IMG/VR virus record: IMGVR_UViG_3300046328_000571
Span: 1-20,610 of that record
Reading direction: 5' to 3' (one strand)
Source: a virus
Length of the DNA stretch: 20,610 bases
Shown here: positions 1 through 7,188 of the stretch, one piece after another
How positions within the stretch are numbered: the first letter of the stretch is position 1
How the letters are laid out: every line of letters begins with the position of its first letter
Translations under genes and position numbers: made by a program
Notes under the pieces: model-generated
Databases searched by the model: none
What the model was told of the DNA's origin: nothing
Seen by the model: the letters and a program-made list of their open reading frames with translations, nothing else

Positions 1-521
1 TAATAGTTTCCCGGGGCTTTATCAATTCCGTTTTCAATGAATAATGCTTTGATGTTATTGTCCATTGGAATGTAAGCTCCCGACTTCCCTTTAGTGCCGC
101 CAGCATCCAGCATGATCTTGTTTTCATTTGATTTAATTTTTTGCAGATCTTCATTTGCTTTCTTTTGTCCAGCAACTAAAAACATAATCCGGGATTGCTC
201 TTTTACGTACATAAATTCAATATAAGCGGCTCCTTTTTTGGATAATATTTCTTCAACTCCTTTTAAAGTAGTTTGCTTGCCTAAATTGCCACCCACAAGC
301 CTATTGTAATCAGCTATTACAGTTGATGCTTTAGCAGTTCCAGCTTTAGCCATATCAACCATAGTAGTAAGTAATGATATTGTAGTAGAAGCCTGTTCAT
401 ATACCGGGTAAGCTTCTTTTTTTACCATCTCCATTACAGAATCCATATTGCTTTTTTGAGCAACACAATTCAGGCTTATAAAGGCCGCAAAAAGAATAAT
501 CAAAAGTGTTTTACTAATCAT
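1..521 (-). CDS. Small exported hypothetical protein (3' end at window edge)
   Basis: Read on the minus strand from the ATG complementary to 519-521, the frame stays open for 173 codons and leaves two bases (TA) at the window edge, so the stop may be just outside. The first ~21 residues form a signal peptide: MISK, a hydrophobic core (LLIILFAAFISL), then CVA-Q, which fits signal peptidase I cleavage after CVA. The N-C before VAQ does not make a convincing lipobox. The rest is mostly helical and rich in Lys, Met and Ala, with no catalytic motif I can name. It is transcribed leftward like the repressor to its right. It could be a lysogenic-conversion gene or a host gene next to the prophage; I cannot tell which. 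Confidence 0.75.
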   Translation of the reverse strand, partial: MISKTLLIILFAAFISLNCVAQKSNMDSVMEMVKKEAYPVYEQASTTISLLTTMVDMAKAGTAKASTVIADYNRLVGGNLGKQTTLKGVEEILSKKGAAYIEFMYVKEQSRIMFLVAGQKKANEDLQKIKSNENKIMLDAGGTKGKSGAYIPMDNNIKALFIENGIDKAPGNY

Positions 522-578
522 TTTTTTAAGTTTACTATTTAAGGAATATTATCAAATTGTAGAAATGTTACTACACCG

Positions 579-589
579 CCCCCCCCCCC
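579..589. repeat. Poly-C tract (11 C)
   Basis: Eleven consecutive C residues lie in the spacer between the leftward exported-protein gene and the repressor, in otherwise AT-rich DNA. The tract is upstream of the start at 521 with respect to that gene. Such tracts slip easily and can alter promoter spacing, but they are also common assembly trouble spots. The rest of the 522-683 spacer shows no clear gene. Confidence 0.9.
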
Positions 590-683
590 GATATGTATAT
601 TCGCCGTCCAATAATCTTTTTAATTCTCTTTTTTAATCAATAAAAATTTATTATGTCTAAGAAAAAGAAAAAGAAAATTAAGC

Positions 684-1022
684 CTATGGTAGTATTAGCA
701 ATCGCTTTATCTTATCTGCCAGGTGCAAAGCGATCTGTTCAGTTGGTTCCTTTGTTACTAAATTGCGCAGTGTAATTAATTCGTCTAAAATCACTCTAAT
801 AGCTGCCTCTTGTGCAGCTATTTTTTCTCCTGTATGCCCTTCTGGAGTAATTACATCGGCAAATTCTTTCAAAACAGTTGCCAAAATCTTCCCTTTTGCG
901 TTTTCTTTCATTGAAACTGCCAGATGTTGCCTAGCATATCCAATCCTTTCAGCAATCTGTTCTAGCGTAAGGTCTAACCTAAACTGAATTTCTGCAATCA
1001 ATTCGCTTAAATTTTTAGACAT
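684..1022 (-). CDS. CI-like helix-turn-helix repressor
   Basis: This 112-residue protein has an N-terminal XRE/HTH_3-type helix-turn-helix at about residues 5-45 (helices around LSELIAEIQFRLDLTLEQIA and ERIGYARQHLAVSMKENAKG). A longer helical tail follows (IAAQEAAIRVILDELITLRN), probably for dimerisation. It has no peptidase domain, so it is not a LexA-type self-cleaving repressor. It is transcribed leftward and is divergent from a small DNA-binding protein at 1199, the usual layout of a temperate-phage switch. The 176 bp between the two starts contains repeated TTACAA/TTGTAA words that are likely operators. Repressor identity is inferred from domain and position. Confidence 0.75.
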   Translation of the reverse strand: MSKNLSELIAEIQFRLDLTLEQIAERIGYARQHLAVSMKENAKGKILATVLKEFADVITPEGHTGEKIAAQEAAIRVILDELITLRNLVTKEPTEQIALHLADKIKRLLILP

Positions 1023-1061
1023 AAGTTGGTTTTTTAACTGCTTTATTAATAATTTTCTAAA

Positions 1062-1193
1062 TCTTACAATTATTTACAAAACTTTCCTTTTTGTAAAGTA
1101 ATGCAATATATATTTGCAATGCAATTACAAAACAGCTTACAAATGTAAGCACATAACGGGCTTTTTGCAAGTATTATTTTAAAAATCTTACAA
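1062..1193. promoter_or_regulatory. Divergent promoter/operator region with TTACAA repeats
   Basis: The word TTACAA occurs at 1064-1069, 1074-1079, 1125-1130, 1137-1142 and 1188-1193, and its complement TTGTAA at 1091-1096. One copy is part of a perfect inverted repeat, GCTTAC-AAAT-GTAAGC, at 1135-1150. A Bacteroidota-type -7 box TATATTTG lies at 1109-1116 for rightward transcription, with a TTTG at 1090-1093 whose 15-base spacing is shorter than the usual 19-21. Position between a CI-like and a Cro-like gene makes these words good operator candidates. Confidence 0.6.
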
Positions 1194-1198
1194 ATATT

Positions 1199-1414
1199 AT
1201 GATTAAGGAAAGTAAAGAAAGAAAAAGGAAGTCTGAGGCATTAAGCGCTAAAGAGCATGTTGCCTTATTGACCTGGATTAGCAAGCAACCAACAAAGCTG
1301 GATGCTGCCGACACTTTAAAAATGAGTAGGAACAATTTAGACAGAGTTGCATACCGTGGATCTTGCTCACCTGAAACCGCTACAAGAATAAGAACAGTTT
1401 TAAGCCTTAACTAA
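1199..1414 (+). CDS. Cro-like small DNA-binding protein
   Basis: This 71-residue basic protein faces away from the repressor. Residues ~20-65 read as a degenerate helix-turn-helix (EHVALLTWISKQPTKLDAAD, then LKMSRNNLDRVAYRGSCSPE, then TATRIRTVLSLN), a form common in small phage Cro-type proteins. The first 18 residues are a Lys/Arg/Glu-rich tail. A TTACAA operator-like word ends five bases before the start codon, so expression is probably controlled by the switch. It heads the rightward early operon, and its stop overlaps the next start as TAATG. Confidence 0.6.
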   Translation: MIKESKERKRKSEALSAKEHVALLTWISKQPTKLDAADTLKMSRNNLDRVAYRGSCSPETATRIRTVLSLN

Positions 1415-1548
1415 TGGGAAAGGTAGTAACAATGATCAAGCCGGCTAAAGTTGAAAGCCCTGCCATCAGGATTTTAAAAGAAGCGGCTATAAAATCTTAT
1501 GAAAACGCAAAGCGGAAATACAACGCATCATTCACCAAATTAAAATAA
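1414..1548 (+). CDS. Very small basic early protein
   Basis: This is a 44-residue frame whose ATG shares its A with the stop codon of the preceding Cro-like gene (TAATG), a sign of translational coupling. The product begins MGKVVTMIKPAKVESPAIRI and ends KYNASFTKLK. It is Lys-rich with one likely helix in the middle. No family is recognised. The tight packing on both sides (three bases to the next start) supports it being a real gene. Confidence 0.55.
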   Translation: MGKVVTMIKPAKVESPAIRILKEAAIKSYENAKRKYNASFTKLK

Positions 1549-1551
1549 GCT

Positions 1552-1710
1552 ATGCCATTTATTAAATCCATCGAGATACCAGAAAAATTTTGCTTTTTGG
1601 AATTTCAAATAGAGCATTACACCGAAAGGCTGAAAAATGCTGTAAGTAAAAAGGAAATCAAATTTCTTGAAGAACAACTAACCGGATTCCTCACCACAAA
1701 AAACAATTAA
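1552..1710 (+). CDS. Very small acidic/helical early protein
   Basis: This 52-residue frame starts three bases after the previous stop and ends one base before the next ATG. The product starts MPFIKSIEIPEKFCFLEFQI and continues as one amphipathic helix (YTERLKNAVSKKEIKFLEEQ). No domain is recognised. Its support is position: it fills the spacer exactly and runs in the operon direction. Confidence 0.55.
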   Translation: MPFIKSIEIPEKFCFLEFQIEHYTERLKNAVSKKEIKFLEEQLTGFLTTKNN

Positions 1711-1711
1711 C

Positions 1712-2044
1712 ATGGATTATCAAATGTTGTCAATTACAGCCATTGGCTTAATAGCAGTTGCCTTTTTTGGAAGTGTAATACTCCAGGCGTTGGAGCCTTA
1801 CGAGTGCTTAACTCTTAGCGATGAAGAAGAAAGTAAACCGATTGAATTTCCCATTCTGCCGATATCGGAAAGCTACAACAACATCATGCAACAGATAGAC
1901 AATGCAGAAACAATACAAGAACTTAATATGGCGCTTGTTGATGTGTATATTTTCTCAGGCACTTACAAAGATTCAGATAGATTAAAAAATATTCTCTTAG
2001 ATATGCACTTATTAAAAGAGTATCAGTTAAAAAAAGTTATATAA
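1712..2044 (+). CDS. Small single-pass membrane protein
   Basis: This 110-residue protein has one N-terminal hydrophobic segment at about residues 5-26 (MLSITAIGLIAVAFFGSVIL), followed by an acidic stretch (LSDEEESK) and a soluble helical region. The predicted topology is one membrane anchor with a cytoplasmic tail of ~80 residues. It starts two bases after the previous stop, so it belongs to the same early operon. No family is recognised and no function can be assigned. Confidence 0.65.
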   Translation: MDYQMLSITAIGLIAVAFFGSVILQALEPYECLTLSDEEESKPIEFPILPISESYNNIMQQIDNAETIQELNMALVDVYIFSGTYKDSDRLKNILLDMHLLKEYQLKKVI

Positions 2045-2081
2045 ACTCTGTTTTCGCATTGATTTTTTGGTAATTAAAAAC

Positions 2082-2105
2082 GGGAGTTTCTCTTTAGTCA
2101 CTCCC
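2082..2105 (+). terminator. Hairpin, possible weak terminator
   Basis: GGGAGT at 2082-2087 pairs with ACTCCC at 2100-2105 around a 12-base loop and is followed by TCTT. It lies 38 bases after the membrane-protein gene. The short stem and weak T tract make it a poor rho-independent terminator; it could equally be an operator. Confidence 0.35.
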
Positions 2106-2149
2106 TCTTAAAAAATAATTTAGATTTTTTCATATAGCAAGCAATCGTA

Positions 2150-2173
2150 GCCGGTGTATTTCTATACACTGGC
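2150..2173 (+). promoter_or_regulatory. Ten-base-pair hairpin with TTCT loop
   Basis: GCCGGTGTAT (2150-2159) and ATACACTGGC (2164-2173) pair over ten positions with a single G-T wobble around the four-base loop TTCT. It sits 14 bases before the ATG of the 25-residue peptide. No T tract follows, so a translational or RNA-stability role, or a protein-binding site, is more likely than termination. Confidence 0.5.
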
Positions 2174-2187
2174 ACATTTTAAAGATT

Positions 2188-2265
2188 ATGAGCAAATTGA
2201 TTGATTGGTTAATAGATGTATTTATAGAATGGATTGAGCCGCATGGCAACTCCGAAATAATGTAA
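2188..2265 (+). CDS. 25-residue amphipathic peptide
   Basis: A short frame starts at ATG 2188, encodes MSKLIDWLIDVFIEWIEPHG plus five residues, and ends with TAA two bases before the HNH-like gene. The first 17 residues make an amphipathic helix with Trp, Leu, Ile and Phe on one face and Asp/Glu/Lys on the other, like peptides that lie on membranes. The A-rich leader and exact fit before the next gene argue for translation. It is too short to be secure from sequence alone. Confidence 0.4.
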   Translation: MSKLIDWLIDVFIEWIEPHGNSEIM

Positions 2266-2267
2266 TT

Positions 2268-2660
2268 ATGAGTGAATGTAGTTTTCCAACCTGCACCAGA
2301 ATACCAGAGCATAACGGCTACTGTTTTCTGCATAAAATATACAGCAGTGTACCCCAACCGCCGAAGGTTAAAAAGGAAATCCCAAAAGTTTCTGAAAAGC
2401 GTAAGGAGCAGGACAAGCAATATAAAAAAGTAAAGAAAGAGATCTTAGGTAAAGATGCAAGATGTAAAGTAAAATCACCTGTTTGTACTGGTAAAGCTCA
2501 GGGATTAAACCACGACCAAAAGAGAACGCCGGGCAACTATACCAATGTAAATAATTTAACGCCCTGCTGCAATGCCTGTAATCTGTACATAGAAGAGCAT
2601 TCAGCCTGGGCACTTGAAAACGGGCATACGATAAGCAAATTCGCAACAATTAAACAGTAA
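2268..2660 (+). CDS. HNH-like phage protein with zinc-binding cysteines
   Basis: This 130-residue protein has three parts. An N-terminal Cys motif (MSECSFPTCTRIPEHNGYCF, Cys4, Cys9, Cys19) is followed by a Lys-rich helix at ~40-60. The C-terminal segment runs CKVKSPVCTGKAQGLNHDQK, then RTPGNYTNVNNLTPCCNACN. The order Cys-x5-Cys...H...N...CxxC resembles the HNH/treble-clef fold of phage endonucleases. The classic His-His pair is replaced by N-H-D, so activity is uncertain. It lies directly before RecT. A DNA-processing role is inferred; a NinG/Rap-like relative is another possibility. Confidence 0.6.
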   Translation: MSECSFPTCTRIPEHNGYCFLHKIYSSVPQPPKVKKEIPKVSEKRKEQDKQYKKVKKEILGKDARCKVKSPVCTGKAQGLNHDQKRTPGNYTNVNNLTPCCNACNLYIEEHSAWALENGHTISKFATIKQ

Positions 2661-2678
2661 TAAAATCAACAAAAAATC

Positions 2679-3608
2679 ATGAGTACAAAATTAACGCTGA
2701 TTCAAAAACTAGATCAGTCGGCACCTGCAGCAATAGTAGGGTTGCCAGAAGTAGCAGACCGCTTCAAAGGTATTTACAAAGTAATGAACGGCGGCGATGA
2801 TGAAGTCGCTGGCATAAAGTACGAAGCTGAAAAATTCCACTTTATGAAGTTAGTAACAGATACGGCCGCTTTACAGAACTGCACCAAATTAAGCCTGTAT
2901 GGATGCTTTATTGATATGGCTGTAAATGGCCTGTCATTCGATCCTGCTATGAAGCATGCCTACATAGTACCGTTCTCAGTAAATGCTGGCACTAAAGACA
3001 ACCCAAAGTGGGAGCAACGGGCTTCTTTAATGATTGATGGCCGTGGCGAATTGCTGATCAGAGTAAGACAAGGGCAAATAAAATACGCTGATAACCCGGT
3101 ACTGGTTTATGAAGGCGATGAGTTTATGCATGGTACTACAAAAGGATCTGTATTCTTAGAGCATAAGGCTGTATTTCCACGTAAATCAGATAATATCATT
3201 GCCTGTTATCTACGAATAGAAAGGCCAGATGGATCCGTTGATTATAAGGTAATGGGTATTGACGAAGTGTTGAAATTAAAAGAATTTGGAAAGAACGGCA
3301 ATAGCCTGGCATGGACAAAAGGCTTACCGGGCATGGTGCAAACCAAATGTATTAAACACGCTTTCAGAAGCTATCCAAAAGTAAAGCTTGGTAATTTTAC
3401 CAAACTACAGACAGAAAGCATTGAACCCACTCCAGAGGTTACTATTGATTACGGCTTAAATGACGCTGCTGAGGAGCTTCCGCAAGCTACCGGAACATTT
3501 ACACCGGTCATGATTGTAGAGCCAGTAAAGCAGCCAGTACAAGATGATGAGTTTGTTTCTAAAGCTCAGCCATCCGGAAGTAAAAGCTTTGATGATGATG
3601 ACTTTTAA
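2679..3608 (+). CDS. recT: RecT-family single-strand annealing protein
   Basis: This 309-residue protein matches RecT-family annealing proteins, which coat single-stranded DNA and anneal it to a complementary strand during phage recombination. Supporting segments are LSLYGCFIDMAVNGLSFDPA followed by KHAYIVPF (~70-98), SLMIDGRGELLIRVRQGQIK (~115-134), and LAWTKGLPGMVQTKCIKHAF with RSYPKV (~210-236), all in RecT order. The C-terminal ~60 residues are disordered and end in an acidic run (SFDDDDF), resembling tails that contact SSB-type partners. Its exonuclease partner is most likely the PD-(D/E)XK protein two genes downstream. It starts 19 bases after the HNH-like gene. Confidence 0.85.
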   Translation: MSTKLTLIQKLDQSAPAAIVGLPEVADRFKGIYKVMNGGDDEVAGIKYEAEKFHFMKLVTDTAALQNCTKLSLYGCFIDMAVNGLSFDPAMKHAYIVPFSVNAGTKDNPKWEQRASLMIDGRGELLIRVRQGQIKYADNPVLVYEGDEFMHGTTKGSVFLEHKAVFPRKSDNIIACYLRIERPDGSVDYKVMGIDEVLKLKEFGKNGNSLAWTKGLPGMVQTKCIKHAFRSYPKVKLGNFTKLQTESIEPTPEVTIDYGLNDAAEELPQATGTFTPVMIVEPVKQPVQDDEFVSKAQPSGSKSFDDDDF

Positions 3609-3639
3609 TTTTTAACCTTCTAATAGTTCAACAAAAAAA

Positions 3640-5007
3640 ATGGAAAATAACAATCAAGTAGCAGTAATCGAAAATAGTATCGAGCTGCTAAAAAAAGCAC
3701 CGCAAATTTTACAGGCTAACCAGATCCGCAAAAGCAAAGCCATTGAAGTAGGCAACAATATTCTTGTGCAGATTGATAGCGAAGGCATGAATACTGCTAT
3801 TGATGAAAGAGCAATGAAGTATCTGGCCAATGTAAACGCTGCCAGCAAGGATATGAAAGAACAACGGGCAGGAGTTACTCAAATAATGGACCAGCTCAAA
3901 AAAATGTACACCGAGGTAGAGAATGAATTGGATATTAAAAAGCCCGGAACAATACCTGCACAAATTCAAGAGCACCGGAATAAGTATGCTACTCAATTAG
4001 CACAAGAAGCAGCCGAAAAGAAAAGGCAAGCTGAATTAGTAGCTGCAAAGCAAAAGGCATACATTGAAATTGTCGCAAGTATAGAATCTCAATTTGCACA
4101 GTTTTACGGTAATCTTTTACTGGCTAAAAAAACAGCAATGCACAACAGCTTTAATCAAATATCACTTGCTGATTTTGGCGAAAAATCAATGAAGTTAAAA
4201 GCCTTCAACCCTACCTTAAACCCTGCTTTACTTAGCGAATTTAAACCTACTGGATATTATTTACAGTATCATTCACAAGGTGAAATTGCAGAAATGATAG
4301 TAAGTATCTCTAGTGAAAAAATACCTGAGTATAGCAATAACTATGTTGCAGAATTGGAAATTGTAAAAGATGAACTAATTGAAAGATTACCATCTAAATT
4401 AAATGAACTGAATGAGCAAAAAAGACTGGCAGATGAAAGAGCGGCCGAAGCAGAAAGGCAGCGTATTGAAAAAGAAAAATCAGATGCAGCCATTGCAGCC
4501 GCCAATGCTGAGCAGCGAAAAATTTTAGAAGCAAAGGCAGAAGCTGACAGGCTTGAAAATGAACGCAAAAACGCTGAGCTATTAGAACGGCAGCAAAAAG
4601 CAGCAGCGGAACAGGCAGACAGAGAAGCAGCAACAGCAGCAAGGATCAAAGAAGAAGCCGAAGAGAACAAAAGGAAAGCTGATCTTGATATTGAAGTGAA
4701 AAAGCAGGGTGAACAAACGATGGTAATGTTTGAGCAGGAAGCAGCTACTGCAGAATTGAATGATGGACCATCTACCAGGCAAGGTGTTGAAATTACGGTA
4801 TTGCACCCGGTAGGCTATACTCAAATATTTGCGCTTTGGTTTGATGCTGAGGGAAAGAACCTGCCTCTTGATAAACTTGGTAACACAAAACTTGATCAGA
4901 TGAAAGCATGGTGTGAAAAGAAATGCTTGAAGGACGGCACTAAAATAGAAAGTAAGTTTTTAGAGTACACCGATAATTTTAAAGCTGTAAATAAGAAAGC
5001 AAAGTGA
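3640..5007 (+). CDS. Coiled-coil phage protein between RecT and exonuclease
   Basis: This 455-residue protein has an N-terminal helical domain (~1-130), a middle domain (~145-245) and a long Ala/Glu/Lys/Arg-rich coiled coil (~245-365). A small C-terminal domain (~375-450) contains LHPVGYTQIFALWFDAEGKN. Similar coiled-coil proteins of the DUF1351 kind sit between RecT-like and exonuclease genes in many phages; I infer the same role by position and shape, not by a diagnostic motif. Its last four bases overlap the start of the exonuclease gene, so the two are probably co-translated. It may act as a scaffold for the recombination complex, but the biochemical function is unknown. Confidence 0.6.
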   Translation: MENNNQVAVIENSIELLKKAPQILQANQIRKSKAIEVGNNILVQIDSEGMNTAIDERAMKYLANVNAASKDMKEQRAGVTQIMDQLKKMYTEVENELDIKKPGTIPAQIQEHRNKYATQLAQEAAEKKRQAELVAAKQKAYIEIVASIESQFAQFYGNLLLAKKTAMHNSFNQISLADFGEKSMKLKAFNPTLNPALLSEFKPTGYYLQYHSQGEIAEMIVSISSEKIPEYSNNYVAELEIVKDELIERLPSKLNELNEQKRLADERAAEAERQRIEKEKSDAAIAAANAEQRKILEAKAEADRLENERKNAELLERQQKAAAEQADREAATAARIKEEAEENKRKADLDIEVKKQGEQTMVMFEQEAATAELNDGPSTRQGVEITVLHPVGYTQIFALWFDAEGKNLPLDKLGNTKLDQMKAWCEKKCLKDGTKIESKFLEYTDNFKAVNKKAK

Positions 5008-5672
5008 GTATAATTAAAGATCCATACTATAGTCGCTCCGAGGTTTCAAACTCCGACCTCGGAGCCTTAGAAAAGTATTTTGAAAGAGATGCCTTTACTA
5101 TTGACTTAACAGCAGCATTCCGGTTTGGTAGCTTACTGGATGCTATGATTACAGAACCTGAGCAGGTAGATTACTTTAAAATGACAGTAGCCGGTGAACC
5201 AATGCCAAAGGATGAATTTGTAAAGGCTGGTATAATGAAGGCAAAGTTTTTTGCAGATCCAATGTGCAAGCATTTGGCCAGTATATCAGAAATGCAAAAG
5301 GTTACAATTAAGCATGATTTTGAAATCTGTTATGAAGGTATAAACTTTAAATTGGACATGAGGGCTAAGTGGGATTTTTTCGTAAAAGATATTGATATGA
5401 GTGGTGACTTAAAAACAACAGCCAGTACCACTCAGAAACAATTTGAAGATTCAATCAGTCATTATAATTACGACAGGCAAGCTGCATTGTACATGGATCT
5501 GGAAGGTAAAACAAACTTCATCTTTTTAGGTATTTCAAAAACAGCACCCCATAAGATTTTTAAAGTACCAGTAAAAAAGGGCAGTCCAATTTACAACGCT
5601 GGCAAGGCAAAGTACCAGGAGTTAGCATGGCGGTATTTTTATCTGTTTGGCGATTTAAGTAAAATTTCATGA
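5004..5672 (+). CDS. PD-(D/E)XK exonuclease, RecE-like
   Basis: This 222-residue protein has the layout of RecE/YqaJ/PDDEXK_12-type phage exonucleases. These resect double-stranded ends to give the single strands used by RecT. Visible motifs are FRFGSLLDAMI (~40-50, the helix that normally opens the fold), KLDMRAKWDFF (~117-127), MSGDLKTTAST (~132-142, containing the catalytic D-x-K) and YNYDRQAALYMD (~154-165, the conserved Q-x3-Y helix). It overlaps the coiled-coil gene by four bases and the NinB gene by four bases, so translation is tightly coupled. Exonuclease polarity cannot be told from sequence. Confidence 0.75.
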   Translation: MSIIKDPYYSRSEVSNSDLGALEKYFERDAFTIDLTAAFRFGSLLDAMITEPEQVDYFKMTVAGEPMPKDEFVKAGIMKAKFFADPMCKHLASISEMQKVTIKHDFEICYEGINFKLDMRAKWDFFVKDIDMSGDLKTTASTTQKQFEDSISHYNYDRQAALYMDLEGKTNFIFLGISKTAPHKIFKVPVKKGSPIYNAGKAKYQELAWRYFYLFGDLSKIS

Positions 5673-6121
5673 AGCAAATAACCTTTGAGATTAGAGGCGG
5701 CAAAATTATAAACCCTGCTGAAATGCGAGAGCTATTCAACACATTGAAAGAAGGTAGGCACCAATTGACAATTAAGGATATGAGAAAAAGAAGCTTACCG
5801 CAAAATGATTATTACTGGGGCGTAGTAGTTCCGATGTGTAGGCAGGGTTTATATGATGCTGGTTACGATGAGGTAAAAACTTCTTTAGACAGCCACGAAG
5901 TTTTAAAGCATTTATTCCTAAAAAAGGAAGTAGTAAATAAATCAACTGGCGAGGTATTAGTATTAGATGGAAGCAGCAAAGAGCTCACCATCCCGGAGTT
6001 TAACGAGTACATAGAAAACATTTGTAAATGGGCTGCTGAGTACTTATCAATTGCCATCCCTTCACCAAATGAAGCAATGGCAACCTTCGCTGATTATATA
6101 GATGAAATTACAGAAAGATGA
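5669..6121 (+). CDS. ninB: NinB-like recombination protein
   Basis: This 150-residue protein resembles NinB (Orf) of lambda, a single-strand DNA binder that helps load the recombinase and can replace host RecFOR. The clearest match is MRKRSLPQNDYYWGVVVPMC at ~36-55, the signature R-S-x-x-Q-N-x-x-Y/W of the family. It is followed by helices around YDEVKTSLDSHEVLKHLFLK. A C-terminal helix covers FNEYIENICKWAAEYLSIAI, a position typical of the family. It overlaps the exonuclease by four bases and the next gene by four bases, so it belongs to the recombination module. Confidence 0.75.
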   Translation: MKQITFEIRGGKIINPAEMRELFNTLKEGRHQLTIKDMRKRSLPQNDYYWGVVVPMCRQGLYDAGYDEVKTSLDSHEVLKHLFLKKEVVNKSTGEVLVLDGSSKELTIPEFNEYIENICKWAAEYLSIAIPSPNEAMATFADYIDEITER

Positions 6122-6384
6122 AACTTGAAAAAGATGTATTCAGTAGTTGTAATCCGAAAAGAAAATATGGAGAGCAGGGCGAAGTAGTAGGAGTTGTAAG
6201 TTATCATGGAAGCGTTGCGATAGTAGAGAATTTACTAGGTGAAAAGTTTGCAGTAAAGGCCGAATTATTATCCGGTACAGTAGCTGAAAAAACTACAGAG
6301 CCTATAATTGAAAAACCAAAGCAATCAACAAAAACGGTAAAGGCCAATAAGCCGGCACCAATTATTCAACCATCATTATTTTAA
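6118..6384 (+). CDS. Small hypothetical with clamp-binding-like tail
   Basis: This 88-residue protein has a compact N-terminal part with beta character (EVVGVVSYHGSVAIVENLLG, ~20-39) and a Lys/Pro-rich linker (~60-80). It ends exactly at QPSLF. Bacterial clamp-binding peptides often have the form QL(S/D)LF, so this tail may bind the host DnaN sliding clamp. No family is recognised for the folded part. It overlaps ninB by four bases. Confidence 0.6.
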   Translation: MKLEKDVFSSCNPKRKYGEQGEVVGVVSYHGSVAIVENLLGEKFAVKAELLSGTVAEKTTEPIIEKPKQSTKTVKANKPAPIIQPSLF

Positions 6385-6389
6385 GATTT

Positions 6390-6914
6390 ATGGAAAAAGT
6401 AAAAATCAAAAAAGCAAAGATCAAAGACGGTTTATTCTTAGACGTAGAATTTACAGAGGATTTACCGGGGCACTCAAAAAAAGATACCAAGCTATCCTGT
6501 ACAGTGCCGGTACATGAAGATTTATTGAAAGCATTTGAAAAGCTACCAAAACACCTGGCTATACTTACTGATGCTTTAGCTAAGCCATCCAAAGTAAAAA
6601 AGCTGGAAGAGTGGGAGGATGAAGAGCTTACAAAATTTGCTGTAAAAGGATTTAGTATTGGAGGTAATGACGAGAACGAGGGTGTAACCTTATCAGGCAG
6701 TAAAAAAGGTGAATACGGTTTAATCAATCTCAATACACCGTTTCAAAAATGGGAAGCCAGCGACTACAAACATATTGGCGATTTAGGCAGCGATATTAAC
6801 GACTGCATTTATGAAGTTGAGCAATACTTGTTTGAAGGTAAAAAAGCGCCAGAAAGCCAGCTATCATTATTTGATGATGTAACCGTAACAATTGAAGGAG
6901 GTGAGGAAATATGA
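6390..6914 (+). CDS. Phage hypothetical with QLSLF clamp-binding motif
   Basis: This 174-residue acidic protein has a beta-rich N-terminus (KVKIKKAKIKDGLFLDVEFT), a helix (HEDLLKAFEKLPKHLAILTD) and a central domain with GFSIGG and LINLNTPFQKW. Near the C-terminus, at ~158-163, is SQLSLFDD, which contains the consensus pentapeptide QLSLF used by many polymerases and repair proteins to bind the DnaN clamp. The ordered part does not match a family I can name. It starts five bases after the previous gene, which also ends in a clamp-motif-like tail, and overlaps the next gene by four bases. Confidence 0.65.
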   Translation: MEKVKIKKAKIKDGLFLDVEFTEDLPGHSKKDTKLSCTVPVHEDLLKAFEKLPKHLAILTDALAKPSKVKKLEEWEDEELTKFAVKGFSIGGNDENEGVTLSGSKKGEYGLINLNTPFQKWEASDYKHIGDLGSDINDCIYEVEQYLFEGKKAPESQLSLFDDVTVTIEGGEEI

Positions 6915-7117
6915 GATTAGCAGCAACGCATTTTGTAGAGGTTTATGAGAGTGTAAATAAAGTAGAAACGGTTTCAAAACTTTACCCTATAAATGCCATG
7001 GCTAAATGCTTATACATATCTAGGGCTATGAAATTTAAAACACTTCAAGTTTGGAAAATCAAATTCAAAGAAAATGCCAATCCGGAAAAAGGGGAGTTAC
7101 CAGAAGGTAAAAAATAG
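6911..7117 (+). CDS. Small hypothetical, possibly shortened at an A tract
   Basis: This 68-residue basic protein starts in the last four bases of the preceding gene. The first ~50 residues (YESVNKVETVSKLYPINAMA onward) look like one folded helical unit; the tail is Lys/Glu/Pro-rich. The stop at 7115-7117 follows a run of six A at 7109-7114. Removing one A would continue the frame for about 27 codons to a TAA at 7194-7196 with protein-like sequence (TPKETPLPKIEVTVKVKALK). This may be slippage, a sequence error or a recent frameshift. No function assigned. Confidence 0.55.
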   Translation: MRLAATHFVEVYESVNKVETVSKLYPINAMAKCLYISRAMKFKTLQVWKIKFKENANPEKGELPEGKK

Positions 7118-7188
7118 AACTCCAAAAGAAACGCCGCTGCCTAAAATTGAGGTTACGGTAAAAGTAAAAGCTTTAAAAACTGTAGAAA

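Noticed and set aside
653-775. Plus-strand frame of 40 residues with a Lys-rich start and hydrophobic middle
   Set aside because: About three quarters of it is antisense to the 3' end of the repressor gene and there is no promoter or neighbour support.
4341-4824. Several minus-strand frames opposite the coiled-coil gene
   Set aside because: They are shadows of Ala/Glu/Lys-rich coding on the plus strand, giving Ser/Leu/Cys-rich nonsense.
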